Part shown: piece by piece, positions 45,501-51,631 of the stretch
Layout of the letters: every line of letters starts with the position of its first letter
How positions within the stretch are numbered: the stretch's first letter is position 1
Source: Crossaster papposus
Taxonomy: Eukaryota > Echinodermata > Asteroidea > Velatida > Solasteridae
Direction of reading: 5' to 3'
DNA length: 64,000 nt
NCBI GenBank assembly: GCA_037893245.1
Contig: JBAIAA010000352.1
Location: 3,038,001-3,102,000 of the forward strand
The notes under the pieces: generated by a model
What the model was told of the DNA's origin: nothing
The model's database searches: none
The model's input: only the letters and a program-made list of their open reading frames with translations
Position numbers and translations under genes: made by a program

Positions 45501-45793
45501 AGACCCAACGCGCTATGGGGACTCAAAAATGTCCCCACTACTCGGTCTGTTTTTTTCCAAACAAAAGAACCTGTCCCCACAACTAGGTGGAGGCTAGAAC
45601 ACGTTATCCGACGCGAACTGGTTAATGGCTTATTAATAATGTGTTGCTCAATCGGTTTTGTTGTTTTTTTGTTTTAACTTTACAGAAACTGCTGATGAAT
45701 AACATTGGTAAGATAGCTAGAGAGGCAGAACAGGAGTTGAAGAGTGCCTTCCAATGTGACGTCTACTTGACCCTACGCATCATGCGCAGATAG
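26652..45793 (+). CDS. ERAL1: ERAL1, mitochondrial Era-like GTPase (rRNA chaperone)
   Basis: Eleven exons (26652-26751, 27444-27680, 29293-29420, 30676-30753, 31170-31216, 32180-32241, 38218-38330, 38986-39633, 41796-41945, 44272-44352, 45686-45793) give 1752 coding bases, 583 residues. In animals ERAL1 binds 12S rRNA and helps assemble the small mitoribosomal subunit. Visible in order: an Arg/Ser-rich N-terminus without acidic residues, suited to mitochondrial import; G1 GSPNAGKS (138-145); G2 within KVHTT; G3 DTPG (185-188); G4 NKVD (254-257, split across exons 7 and 8); G5 SAL (460-462); then EEI...EKLLEYLPQEVPYN and a KH-like end. Human ERAL1 is about 437 residues. The extra length here is a Thr-rich stretch (71-93) and an acidic insert between G4 and G5. 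The KH GxxG loop appears to be missing. Introns are packed with repeats. Orthology is very sure; the exon 2/3 junction is less so. Confidence 0.95.
27160..27360. repeat. 201-bp hairpin MITE with perfect 50-bp ends, ERAL1 intron 1
   Basis: 27160-27209 and 27311-27360 are exact reverse complements (CAATAAGGTGTTTCACGGTA ... mirrored as TACCGTGAAACACCTTATTG). Each arm holds GAACAAGATGGCGC, a YY1-like core. Perfect arms point to a recent insertion. Confidence 0.9.
27444..27680 (+). CDS. ERAL1: ERAL1 exon 2 with Thr-rich tract
   Basis: The acceptor is ATTTGTCAG. The frame reads VHKPQVGLISSRVAARSS, then two runs of Thr codons encoded by an ACA microsatellite, and ends at GAG|GTTGAT in phase 1, which exon 3 needs. 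An earlier and better-looking donor, AAG|GTAATG after 27532, leaves phase 0 and would remove the Thr tract. It needs an acceptor inside exon 3 (see findings). Confidence 0.7.
27541..27613 (+). repeat. ACA microsatellite within ERAL1 exon 2
   Basis: Two runs of ACA encode Thr tracts separated by Ala-Pro. In the short splice form this would be intron. Confidence 0.85.
27930..28263 (+). repeat. MITE-like element, family B
   Basis: Begins within ATTGCTTGAATTATCATGAA, then has a poly-G run (27966-27980), the TTTTACAATCATGGATGCCG block and the right end CAAATGGTGTATCCTACCTT. The first few bases are lost. Confidence 0.8.
28300..28545 (+). repeat. TTAA element, family C, left end lost
   Basis: AAACAGATGACGGATAAACA, GAGCAAGGCCGAAAAT, GGGTGTGCTACCC and TCGGATCGAGGTT match the other copies. 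No TTAA flank at the left. Confidence 0.7.
28546..29292. other. ERAL1 intron 2, rest
   Basis: AT-rich; nothing recognised beyond the splice acceptor at its end. Confidence 0.3.
29293..29420 (+). CDS. ERAL1: ERAL1 exon 3 (G1 / P-loop)
   Basis: It encodes ILKVAIIGSPNAGKSTLINR, the Walker A P-loop that holds the GTP phosphates. Acceptor GTCCGACAG, donor AGG|GTAAGG, phase 0. Confidence 0.93.
29437..30628 (+). repeat. 43-bp minisatellite filling ERAL1 intron 3
   Basis: About 28 copies of a 43-bp unit (AGTTGACTGAATTCCTGTGC then AGTTACTGTATAATACCAAA and GCT). Variants are mainly GAATTCC or GACTTCC. It starts 16 bases after the donor and ends about 48 bases before the next exon, so it makes up nearly the whole 1255-bp intron. 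Confidence 0.95.
30676..30753 (+). CDS. ERAL1: ERAL1 exon 4 (G2)
   Basis: Twenty-six codons, VCSVSSKVHTTQTNALAV to TQI. It matches the switch I region of Era proteins, where the Thr in KxxTT contacts magnesium. Acceptor CCCATAG, donor ATT|GTGAGT. Confidence 0.92.
30927..31131 (+). repeat. MITE-like element, family B, right part
   Basis: TTCTTATGTTCTTG, CGATCGCCGTCCGGCAATCG, AATTACAGGATATCTAG and the end CAAATGGTGTATCCTACCTT. The left part is missing. Confidence 0.8.
31170..31216 (+). CDS. ERAL1: ERAL1 exon 5 (G3 DTPG)
   Basis: Forty-seven bases, VLLDTPGMVNHKQGRK, the switch II motif. Acceptor TTGTGCAG, donor AA|GTAAGT, phase 2. Confidence 0.93.
31335..31620 (+). repeat. Interspersed repeat, family D
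   Basis: GTACATTGCGTTATGGGGAC through CACGCTATGGGGAATCG to AACTAGTTGGAGGCTAG. Same block as at 3953 and 45318. Confidence 0.8.
31800..31999 (+). repeat. piggyBac-like MITE (TTAA-flanked), family C
   Basis: TTAA at 31796-31799 and 32000-32003. The ends CCAGTTCGCGCCGGAGGACG and CCAGCGCGAACTGG are inverted. TTAA target duplication is the hallmark of piggyBac transposases, which must be encoded elsewhere. Confidence 0.85.
32180..32241 (+). CDS. ERAL1: ERAL1 exon 6
   Basis: It encodes KHHLARSLLIDPKNSLFEAD, matching the [21 protein letters not shown] block of human ERAL1. Acceptor TTTGGCAG, donor TTG|GTAAGA, phase 1. An 8-bp tandem array starts about 20 bases after this donor. Confidence 0.92.
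32262..32734 (+). repeat. 8-bp palindromic satellite (GTTAACAT)
   Basis: About 59 copies, starting as ATGTTAAT/ATGTTATT variants, then about 45 nearly perfect ATGTTAAC units, then ATGTTAAT again. Both GTTAAC and ACATGT are self-complementary, so either strand can fold on itself. It lies 20 bases after the exon 6 donor. Confidence 0.97.
33098..35062. repeat. Long element with inverted ends, hosting a TTAA insertion
   Basis: GGCAAAATGAGACGGAACTG at 33108 is mirrored as CAGTTCCGTCTCATTTTGCC at 35031. Inside are repeats of CCTTTCAAAAC and two 122-bp tandem copies (from 34112 and 34234). A related right end occurs at 50432-50460. No coding frame is recognised. Confidence 0.6.
33273..34013. repeat. 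TTAA-flanked element with CCCTAACCCTCCC ends
   Basis: TTAA at 33269-33272 and 34014-34017. Ends CCCTAACCCTCCC and GGGAGGGTTAGGG are perfect inverses. The interior is full of GAAGGATTGAGG-type repeats. The flanks on both sides (CCTTTCAAAAC) belong to the host element. Confidence 0.8.
35240..35680. repeat. Palindromic element, family H
   Basis: TATGTGACCCGCTCCATCGA with CAGGAATAAGTC at the left; GACTTATTCCTG and GGAGCGGGTCACATATA at the right. Confidence 0.8.
35893..36258 (+). repeat. tRNA-derived SINE, family E
   Basis: A-box-like TAGCCTCGTGG, B box GGGTTCGAGTCC, body CTTGGGCAAGGCACTTTGTC, and a 3' tail with AAAGCGCTTTGATACACCCA and AAAGCGCCATATAAGAA, probably borrowed from a LINE. A second full copy is at 62107. 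Confidence 0.85.
36298..36630 (+). repeat. MITE-like element, family B
   Basis: AAAGGTAGTATACACCATTG to CAAATGGTGTATACTACCTT. The two ends share the same TAGTATAC change, so the inverted ends are matched. Confidence 0.85.
37262..37831. repeat. CCCTAA-rich element with TTAA right end
   Basis: CCCTAACCC repeats at 37270-37315 and GGGTTAGGGTTAA at 37819-37831. It looks like a relative of 33273-34013, but the left end is unclear. The telomere-like motif is internal, not a chromosome end. Confidence 0.45.
37864..38100 (-). repeat. piggyBac-like MITE (TTAA-flanked), family C
   Basis: TTAA at 37860-37863 and 38101-38104; ends CCAGTTCGCGCCGGGATTAT and ATCTGGCGCGAACTGG. Orientation is opposite to the 31800 copy. 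Confidence 0.9.
38218..38330 (+). CDS. ERAL1: ERAL1 exon 7 (start of G4)
   Basis: ALVLVDASNQWTCKKIS to SSVLVLNK. It ends exactly between NK and VD of the G4 guanine-specificity motif. The intron before it is about 6 kb, the largest in the gene, and is made mostly of repeats. Confidence 0.93.
38620..38878 (-). repeat. tRNA-derived SINE, family E relative
   Basis: Reverse strand: GCGCTGTGGTCCAGTGGTTA, then GTGGGTTAGAACCCTGGCAG (B box), TTGGGTAAGACACTTTGC and a tail with AAAGCGCTTTGATACACCCA. The body differs from the copy at 35893 but the tail is shared. Confidence 0.75.
38986..39633 (+). CDS. ERAL1: ERAL1 exon 8 (end of G4, acidic insert, G5)
   Basis: 216 codons between ATCATCAG and AAG|GTGGGT. 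It opens with VDLISAKRELFELTAKLTEG, as in human ERAL1, and ends FGAVFMVSALDGEGLEDLK (G5). Between them are about 150 residues rich in Asp, Glu and Ser with no counterpart of that length in the human protein. Confidence 0.93.
39737..40035 (-). repeat. Family J2 block followed by family B right part
   Basis: 39737-39825 matches J2 (GGAATTTGGCACACAG, GGGCCATCACAGATG). 39826-40035 is the family B interior from GACGGCGATCGCGAAAAAA to ATTACCAATGGTGTATCCTA. Confidence 0.75.
40453..40687 (+). repeat. piggyBac-like MITE, family C (1 of 3)
   Basis: 235 bp between TTAA at 40449-40452 and 40688-40691. Ends CCAGTTTGCGCCGGATGACG and CCCGGCGCGAACTGG. The neighbouring array unit shows the empty site as TCAA. 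Confidence 0.92.
40854..41088 (+). repeat. piggyBac-like MITE, family C (2 of 3)
   Basis: 235 bp between TTAA at 40850-40853 and 41089-41092. Almost identical to the first copy, including the flanking array units. Confidence 0.92.
41255..41489 (+). repeat. piggyBac-like MITE, family C (3 of 3)
   Basis: 235 bp between TTAA at 41251-41254 and 41490-41493. Carries a few base changes against the first two. Confidence 0.92.
41796..41945 (+). CDS. ERAL1: ERAL1 exon 9
   Basis: Fifty codons, DHLVSKAVPGNWEYHQSVVT to LPQEVPYNITQ. This is the highly conserved junction between GTPase and KH domains in Era proteins (LT..PEEI..EIIREKLLE.LPQEVPY). Acceptor CCTTTCAG, donor CAG|GTCAGA. Confidence 0.94.
42057..42501. 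repeat. Palindromic element, family H2
   Basis: TGTGACCTGCCATCACAAAA and TGAGCGTAAAGTCG at the left, mirrored as CGACTTTATGCTCA and TGTGATGACAGGTCACATAT at the right. Part of it recurs at 45139-45260. Confidence 0.85.
42502..43411. repeat. Long palindrome of two facing H elements
   Basis: 42502-42935 runs from TGTGACCGGCTTTACAAAAA to TTGTAGAGCCGGTCACA. 42940-43411 carries the same sequence reversed, ending AGTAGAGCCGGTAACA. Matching blocks include AAGTCGCGCTGTGCA against TGCACAGCGCGACTT, and the two small open frames at 42410 (-) and 43259 (+) are the same sequence. Confidence 0.85.
43412..44271. other. ERAL1 intron 9, rest; GTCC/TGTC stretch
   Basis: 43715-43760 is a simple TCCGTCTGTC repeat. 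43915-44050 has short TACGATATATTTGATC-type motifs but no clear element. No exon. Confidence 0.4.
44272..44352 (+). CDS. ERAL1: ERAL1 exon 10 (first KH strands)
   Basis: Twenty-seven codons, KNELWATETSGRLRVVQVVA to KKSHV. It aligns with human KTAVWEEGPGGELVIQQKLL to KESYV. Acceptor TTTGTAG, donor GTT|GTGAGT, phase 0. Confidence 0.9.
44422..44805 (-). repeat. MITE-like element, family B
   Basis: AAAGGTCGGATACACCATTT to ACCAATGGTGTATCCTACCT, in ERAL1 intron 10. It is near full length, about 384 bp. Confidence 0.88.
44927..45623 (+). repeat. TTAA element, family C, broken by two later repeats
   Basis: TTAA at 44923-44926 and 45624-45627 bound CCAGTTTGTGCCGGATGACG and CGACGCGAACTGG. The middle is interrupted by a family H2 piece (about 45118-45300) and a family D copy (45318-45600). 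Confidence 0.8.
45318..45600 (+). repeat. Interspersed repeat, family D
   Basis: GTACATTGCATTATGGGGAC to CCCAACGCGCTATGGGGACT and ACTAGGTGGAGGCTAG. The best match is the 31335 copy. Confidence 0.8.
45686..45793 (+). CDS. ERAL1: ERAL1 exon 11 (KH end, loop shortened)
   Basis: Thirty-five codons and TAG: KLLMNNIGKIAREAEQELKS to TLRIMRR. The tail aligns closely with human QIAQEAGHDLMDIFLCDVDI, but the stretch where human has IGPKGHVIS is only MNNIG, four residues shorter. No poly(A) signal could be fixed in the repeat-filled sequence after it. Confidence 0.9.
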   Translation, partial: KLLMNNIGKIAREAEQELKSAFQCDVYLTLRIMRR

Positions 45794-45966
45794 TCCACAC
45801 TGACTGTGCAAAAACTGGAGGAGAAAAAACATTCGCTATTAGAGATAGTTTTTTTCAGTTTTAGCGAAGGAGACATGACTTGTGCTAGTACATTATCCTC
45901 ATAATTATGTTCGTGCTACCAACTTAGTTTTTTTTTCTGTTGTGCCCACCAGGGGCCGATTAGTTA

Positions 45967-46272
45967 AAGGCAGGGTTGTAGTCGAGTCCCTGCAGATCCG
46001 TTCACAAGTCCTTTCGTGAAGCCAGTCACAAGTCCCTTCATAAAGCCAGTCACAAGTCCCTTCATAAAGCCAGTCACAAGTAACTGGATGAACAATGACA
46101 AAGGAATGCTTTTGTCAAAGCTGATTTGAATAGCTTGTGATTTGAATTGGAACTGAAGGACTTGTGATGGACTTGCAGGGACTTACAGGGACTTACAGGG
46201 ACTTACAGGGACTTACAGGGACTTACAGGGACTTACAGGGACTTGTGATGGACTCGACTACATCCCTGGTTA
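45967..46272. repeat. Palindromic element with internal 26-bp and 10-bp tandem repeats
   Basis: CAGGGTTGTAGTCGAGTCCC at the left is mirrored by GACTCGACTACATCCCTG at the right. Inside are three copies of CAAGTCCCTTCATAAAGCCA and about seven of ACTTACAGGG (46180-46245). It starts 174 bases after the ERAL1 stop, so it may be in the 3' untranslated region. Confidence 0.8.
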
Positions 46273-46792
46273 AAGGTAGAATACACCATTGGTAATTGCT
46301 GAAACTATCAGGAATGGGTGGATTTCAAGGTAGGATACACCATTGGTAATTGCTGAAATTATCAGGAATGGGTGGATTTCAAGGTAGGATGCACCATTGG
46401 TAATTGCTGAAATTATCACGAATGGGTGGATATGGGGGGGGGTATTTTATAGTAAATATTGTTTAACTGACCTGTCTGAAGTTTTACCATCATGGATGCT
46501 GAGAAAAGCAAGAGAAACGGCGTTCGTTTTCAACCGGCGTCAGGCAGTGGTTCTTAGGCGCTGTGTTCTTTGTAGAGCGCCATATAAATGCCTTGTATTA
46601 TTATTATTATGTTAACGGCAATCGCGAATTCTTTTTTGCGATCGCCTACTTTTCGGAACAATTACAGGATATCTAGCGCATTCATTTTGCTGGATACCTA
46701 CAATCATTCACTTTCAAATAAGTAAGATATTTCCTAATAATTTGGTAGTAAAAAATGTTTGATATCTGCAAACGGTTTATCCTACCTTTAAG
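46273..46792 (+). repeat. Family B element with triplicated left end
   Basis: AAAGGTAGAATACACCATTG and the next 55 bases occur three times in tandem before one full interior, which ends AAACGGTTTATCCTACCTT. A SINE/LINE-tail piece (AGAGCGCCATATAAATGCC, then TTATTATTAT) interrupts it at about 46552-46615. Confidence 0.85.
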
Positions 46793-46991
46793 TTACTACA
46801 CAGGCGGGGAGCTATGAACATACGTGTCTGATTTGACGCATGCTTTAAGGTCGCAATACCTTTGAAGAAAGTAGCGATGTTCCACCCATTATTTAATTTC
46901 TAAAACGGAAAGCCATCAAATCGAGTCTAAGCATCGGCAGGTGTTGGACAGCTGCAAAAACCTGGAGGCAAGTAATTGATCAATCCATATG

Positions 46992-47165
46992 AAGCACGAT
47001 ATGTGGCAGAGAAAACCCCCCCTCTTTTGTGTTGACCATTGCGTTCCCGGAATCTCAGGAATTCCTTTTTGGTTTCAAGGGGGGATGGGTTAGGTTACAA
47101 TAGTGTTGAGTGTGTATAAGGTATAGGAATAATAGGGGTTACCCCTCTGCCACATATCGTGCTGG
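46992..47165. repeat. Palindromic element, family G
   Basis: GCACGATATGTGGCAGAG at the left and CTCTGCCACATATCGTGC at the right, with TGTTGACCATTGCGTTCCCG inside. A second copy is at 63833-64000. Confidence 0.85.
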
Positions 47166-48715
47166 GTATAGATCAATCTACTTGTTACTGTTAGTCAGGT
47201 TTCCAGGTTCTTTATGGTGGCCATCGTGGATTTTTGTAATGGCATTTTGATGACGTCATGATGACGTCACACATTTTTCACAATTGTAAGCATATGTCTA
47301 TGACCCAATAAACATATTACACAAAAAAAATATTCTCTATGTTCTGTTGATGAGATATGGCTTAAAAGTCCAAAAATTTAACAAATTCATAAAAAATCAC
47401 ACGATGACGTCATCATGATGTCACTTTAATGTATATCTATAACACATCCCGCCATACCTGCATATCAATTCTGAACCCAATCGGACTTATACTTCCAGAG
47501 ATATAGGGCATTGAAAACAAAATTACCTTTAATGTGACACCCAATGACTTTTCATGTGTCACGTCACATTAAAGATCCTTTTTTTTCTTCAAAAGAACCC
47601 CAAAACAAATGTAAACATTGGTTTTCATGTTGAGTATATCCTAACGTTTCCAAAAATGTATAGTTTAGCAAATCTACAAAAAAAGTGAACGAAACTTTCA
47701 ATATGTACATTATGAACCTGACTTTGTGGTAAACCTGCTGATCTCAAGTGCATGTACATGTTTATTTTTTGCTCTGGAAAGAATGTTTATGAAGTATAAT
47801 GCTGTACACACTTCTTTGATTGTGAACTGTACAAAGTCTATAGAGAGTCAGGTGCATTGGGACACCAACAGAAAACGGTCAAAATTGAGTAAAATCTCAT
47901 ACGTTGAATAATTTGTGAAAGTGCCGTGGCCTAGTTGTCTGAAGCATTCGTGGTTTGCGGGTAGTTCTTTCTGCAGGTTTGGGGTTCGAGCCCGGCCTGG
48001 GCTAGGACACTTCCACACATAATATGGGTGGAGGCATTATTAATGCCTTGCTGTGGACTAGTTACCTATCCCAACACTATTCGTGCTGTGAAGAGATCAG
48101 ATTGTCTTGTTTTAGTGCGAGGGGCTGGTTCTTCCACACTTTCCTTTAGTAGCCCACACCTCGAGTGGCCTTAGGCTATTTGCATAAACAAAACAATCTA
48201 ACAATATTATTTTTGCTTTTATCATACGTTTTTGATAATACACCTGTATATGACTTTTCTCATTTATTGGCGGCCATATTGGCCGCCATCTTGAATTTAA
48301 AAGCAGCAAAACAGAAAAATGTTAAACTTCTGCAAGGTGATATCTCTAATAATTTTGTTTAATTAGTTTTTTACCTACATGATATCCCACCAGTCTAAAA
48401 TTGAGTCATGCTTAGTTTTTGTACTAGTCCACAAATTCCAAAAGTGAACAATTCTAGAATTTAACGACCTGTACCTAATTTCACTTCACTAAAATCAGCA
48501 CGGAGGATAATAATGCAATAGTCAGAAAGACGGCTGTTTTCAACTGTCATAGCCTTGATATAGGGTAGGCCTGTTCAGGGTATCCGAGCACCCGAATACC
48601 GGCGTCGATATCCGGTTTAATTTTTCTGGTTTGGTTATACGCAACTTACGTTGGAATCTTATAAGTAACATTTCAGAACAAAATAAATATATTAATAAAT
48701 AATGTCAAACAGTCA
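47166..48715. other. Intergenic, CRE-like sites and a decayed SINE
   Basis: TGACGTCA occurs at 47251, 47262 and 47405. 47925-48010 is an old family E SINE (AGTGCCGTGGCCTAGTTG, then GGGGTTCGAGCCCGGCCTGG). No gene is recognised. Confidence 0.45.
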
Positions 48716-49120
48716 ATTTGATTTAGTTTTAAATCTCAACTTTGTTCCGACTTCCTTAAACAACGCCTCAAACTAAATGTTCTCAGTAGTCTTTCAGTGT
48801 CTGTCAGTGAAATGAATTTTTCTGGGCTCCCTTGCCCTGGGCCGCTTTGCCCTGGATCGCCTTGCCCTGGGTCGCTTTGCCCTGGGTCGTCTTGCACTGG
48901 GTCGCCTTGCACTGGGTCGCCTTGCACTGGGTCATCTTGCAGTTGGTCATCTTGCCGTGGTTCGCCCTGCCTCGGGTCATCTCATCGTGGGTCGCCTCGC
49001 CAGTCAATTTGATTTAGTTTTAAATCTCAACTTTGTTCAGACTTCCCTAAACAACGCCTCAAACTAAATGTTCTCAGTAGTCTTTCAGTGTCTGTCAGTA
49101 AAATGAATTTTTCTGGGCTC
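48716..49120 (+). repeat. About 290-bp tandem duplication at the array's left edge
   Basis: The unique sequence CAGTCAATTTGATTTAGTTT to GAATTTTTCTGGGCTCCC at 48711-48830 is repeated at 49002-49120, with the first 15-bp block between them. Confidence 0.9.
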
Positions 49121-50352
49121 CCTTGCCCTGGGCCGCTTTGCCCTGGATCGCCTTGCCCTGGATCGCTTTGCCCTGGATCGCCTTGCCCTGGGTCGCCTTG
49201 CCCTGGGTCGCTTTGCCCTGGGTCGCCTTGCACTGGGTCGCCTTGCACTGGGTCGCCTTGCACGGGGTCGCCTTGCACGGGGTCGCCTTGCACTGGGTCA
49301 TCTTGCAGTTGGTCATATTGCCGTGGTTCGCCCTGCCTCGGGTCATCTCATCGTGGGTCGCCTCGCCATTATGTCGCTTCGCCGTGGGTCGCCTTGCCGT
49401 GGGTCGCCTCGCCGTGAGTCGCCTCGCCATGGGTCGCCTCGCCGTGGGTTGCCTTACTCTGGGTCACCTTGCTCTGGGTCACCTTGCTCTGGGTCACCTT
49501 GCTCTGGGTCACCTTGCTCTGGGTCACCTTGCGCTGGGTCACCTTGCTCTGGGTCACCCAGCTCTGGGTCACCCTGCTCTGGGTCATCCTGCTCTGGGTC
49601 ACCCTGCTCTGGGTCACCCTGCTCTGGGTCACCCTGCTCTGGGTCACCCTGCTCTGGGTCACCCTGCTCTGGGTCACCCTGCTCTGGGTCACCCTGCTCT
49701 GGGTCACCCTGCTCTGGGTCACCCTGCTCTGGGTCACCCTGCTCTGGGTCACCCTGCTCTGGGTCACCCTGCTCTCGGGGTCACCCTGCGCTGGGTCACC
49801 CTGCTCTCGGTCACCCTGCTCTGGGTGACTTGCTCTGGGTCATCCTGCTCTGGGTCACCCTGCTCTGGGTCACCCTGCTCTGGGTCACCCTGCTCTGGGT
49901 CACCCTGCCCTGGGTCACCATGCTCTGGGTCACCCTGCCCTGGGTCACCCTGCCCTGGGTCACCCTGCTCTGGGTCACCCTGCTCTGGGTATTTATCAAC
50001 ATGTCACAAAGGTAAAATATTATTTAAAAAAGCTTTTGGAGTTTTGTCATCTTGCCGTATGTCGCCTTGCCATTGGGTCGCTTCGTCGTGGGTCGCCTCG
50101 CCGTGGGTCGCCTTACTCTGGGTCGCCTTGCTCTGGGTCGTCTGCCATGGGTCGACTTGCCCTGGGTCGCCTCGTCCTGGGTCGCCTCGCCGTGGGTCGC
50201 CTTGCCGTGGGTCGCCTTGCCGTGGGTCGCCTTACTCTTGGTCATCTGCCATGGGTCGACTTGTCGTGGGTCGACTTGCTGTGGGTCGCCTCGCCGTGGG
50301 TCGCTTCGCCGTGGGTCGCCTTAATCTGGGTCACCTTGAAAAAGGTCACCCT
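48826..50352 (+). repeat. 15-bp minisatellite (CTGGGTCGCCTTGCC / CTGGGTCACCCTGCT)
   Basis: Blocks at 48826-49003, 49116-49990 and 50045-50352. Units drift from CTGGGTCGCCTTGCC through CTGGGTCACCCTGCT to GTGGGTCGCCTCGCC. Fifteen is a multiple of three and the unit lacks stops, so open frames run through it on both strands (PCSGS, LGHPA, LLWVT, TQSRV). These are not genes. Confidence 0.95.
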
Positions 50353-50399
50353 TAAAAGGTCAACTTTTTTTTCTGAAATAAATCTGAACATTTAAAAGA

Positions 50400-51012
50400 A
50401 ATCACCCATTATTTATTATTTGCAGTTGTCTCCACTGTGCCCAGTTCCGTCTCAGCTTTTACCAAAGTTTATTTCAAACTTCTGTTTGTATGCACGATTT
50501 AGGCATGGACTTGACAGCAATGTACTGCTTTTAGTTTGCCGGCGAGACACCACCCAACAAATCTCCACAAACCGTAGATTCATTCTCTCCTATTTCCTGT
50601 CAGACGACAGACACCATCCCTGTTTTTGAGCTGCCGGTCCCTAACTCTGGTAAGTAACGCAAGTTCTGTAGTTTCCGACAGCATCCCTTCCTGCGCCTTC
50701 ATGTATATTTTTCCTTTGTCAACAAATTCCTTGTAATTTATCTACAGTAACCTTATAAAAATACCATAAAAGTACAATTTTATGGTCAGTCAGTATTATG
50801 CAGAGACGGTTTGTACAATAAATCTTGTAACATAGTAACAAATATAATAGACATGGCATCCCCTATTACATTGGAGTCCTAAATTTGTCATAAAATGTCA
50901 CATTTATCCAGAAACTAATTTTTAAATGGTGCCAAATTTGCCAAATTTAGTGCAACATTCAAGACAAATATCACTAAAGCCACTTTTGTGAAAAATGTGA
51001 TAATGCTATTAA
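50400..51012. other. Repeat-derived sequence related to 34990-35062
   Basis: AATCACCCATTATT, CAGTTGTCTCCAC and GCCCAGTTCCGTCTC match the right part of the long element at 33098-35062. The 15-bp array therefore seems to lie within a relative of that element. The rest is unassigned. Confidence 0.5.
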
Positions 51013-51241
51013 CCAGTTCGCGCCGGATGATGTATATAAACGCACAGTTTTCCCCAAATTCAAAACGGATGATGCAAAAACACGCCAAGTTCAAGTTCGG
51101 AAATGTCTGTCAGCAGCGAGCAAGGCCAGAAATGCGTGGGTGTGCTTCCCGGCACTATCGGCCTGAACACGCTTCGGATCGAGTTTCGTTAAAAATAATC
51201 ACTCGGCTCGGTGATGTGAAAATAATCCCGGCGCTAACTGG
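51013..51241 (+). repeat. piggyBac-like MITE (TTAA-flanked), family C
   Basis: TTAA at 51009-51012 and 51242-51245; CCAGTTCGCGCCGGATGATG to CCCGGCGCTAACTGG. Confidence 0.9.
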
Positions 51242-51421
51242 TTAAGTGAAAGCTCTCGGTGCCTAGTATACGATAAGCAAATAACTTGTTGGTGACATTT
51301 GTTTGTTTATCAGTCAGTCGGTAGATGGCATGTAACTAGAAATATAGCAAAATGTCACACTTTGTGTCCCATTTTCATGGAATGACCCATCTGTATACTA
51401 TTTCATTGTTTGCTGTCTAAT

Positions 51422-51476
51422 CTGCAATCTAATCTAATCTAATCTAATCTGATCTAATCTAATCTAATCTAATCTG
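51422..51476 (+). repeat. AATCT microsatellite
   Basis: About ten units of AATCT, one with a G for A. Confidence 0.9.
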
Positions 51477-51489
51477 TTGGAGAGCTCAT

Positions 51490-51625
51490 GGATCCCCCTT
51501 ACTCGCTAAACTACACTGACTACCCATGGAGAAACGCATCCAGTTCAAAACTCCTCTATGTGTTTTTAAATGTTTGAAGGACATTGCTCCACCTTATCTC
51601 TCTGATATGTTTCATCTTCACCAAA
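51490..51625 (+). mobile_element. LINE fragment, end of a reverse transcriptase frame
   Basis: One frame reads PLLAKLH, stop, LPMEKRIQFKTPLCVFKCLK, then DIAPPYLSDMFHLHQ. This is the LHWLPxxxRIxFK ... APPYLSDL signature of the C-terminal end of non-LTR retrotransposon ORF2. The stop stands where the conserved Trp belongs, so this is a dead 5'-truncated fragment. It abuts the AATCT run and the 19-bp array. Confidence 0.75.
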
Positions 51626-51631
51626 TTATTG

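Noticed and set aside
49123-50355. Open frame of 410 codons, LGHPALGHPA-type repeat protein
   Set aside because: It is the 15-bp minisatellite read in one frame. Equivalent frames exist in other + frames and on the - strand, with no start context, splice sites or non-repeat domain.
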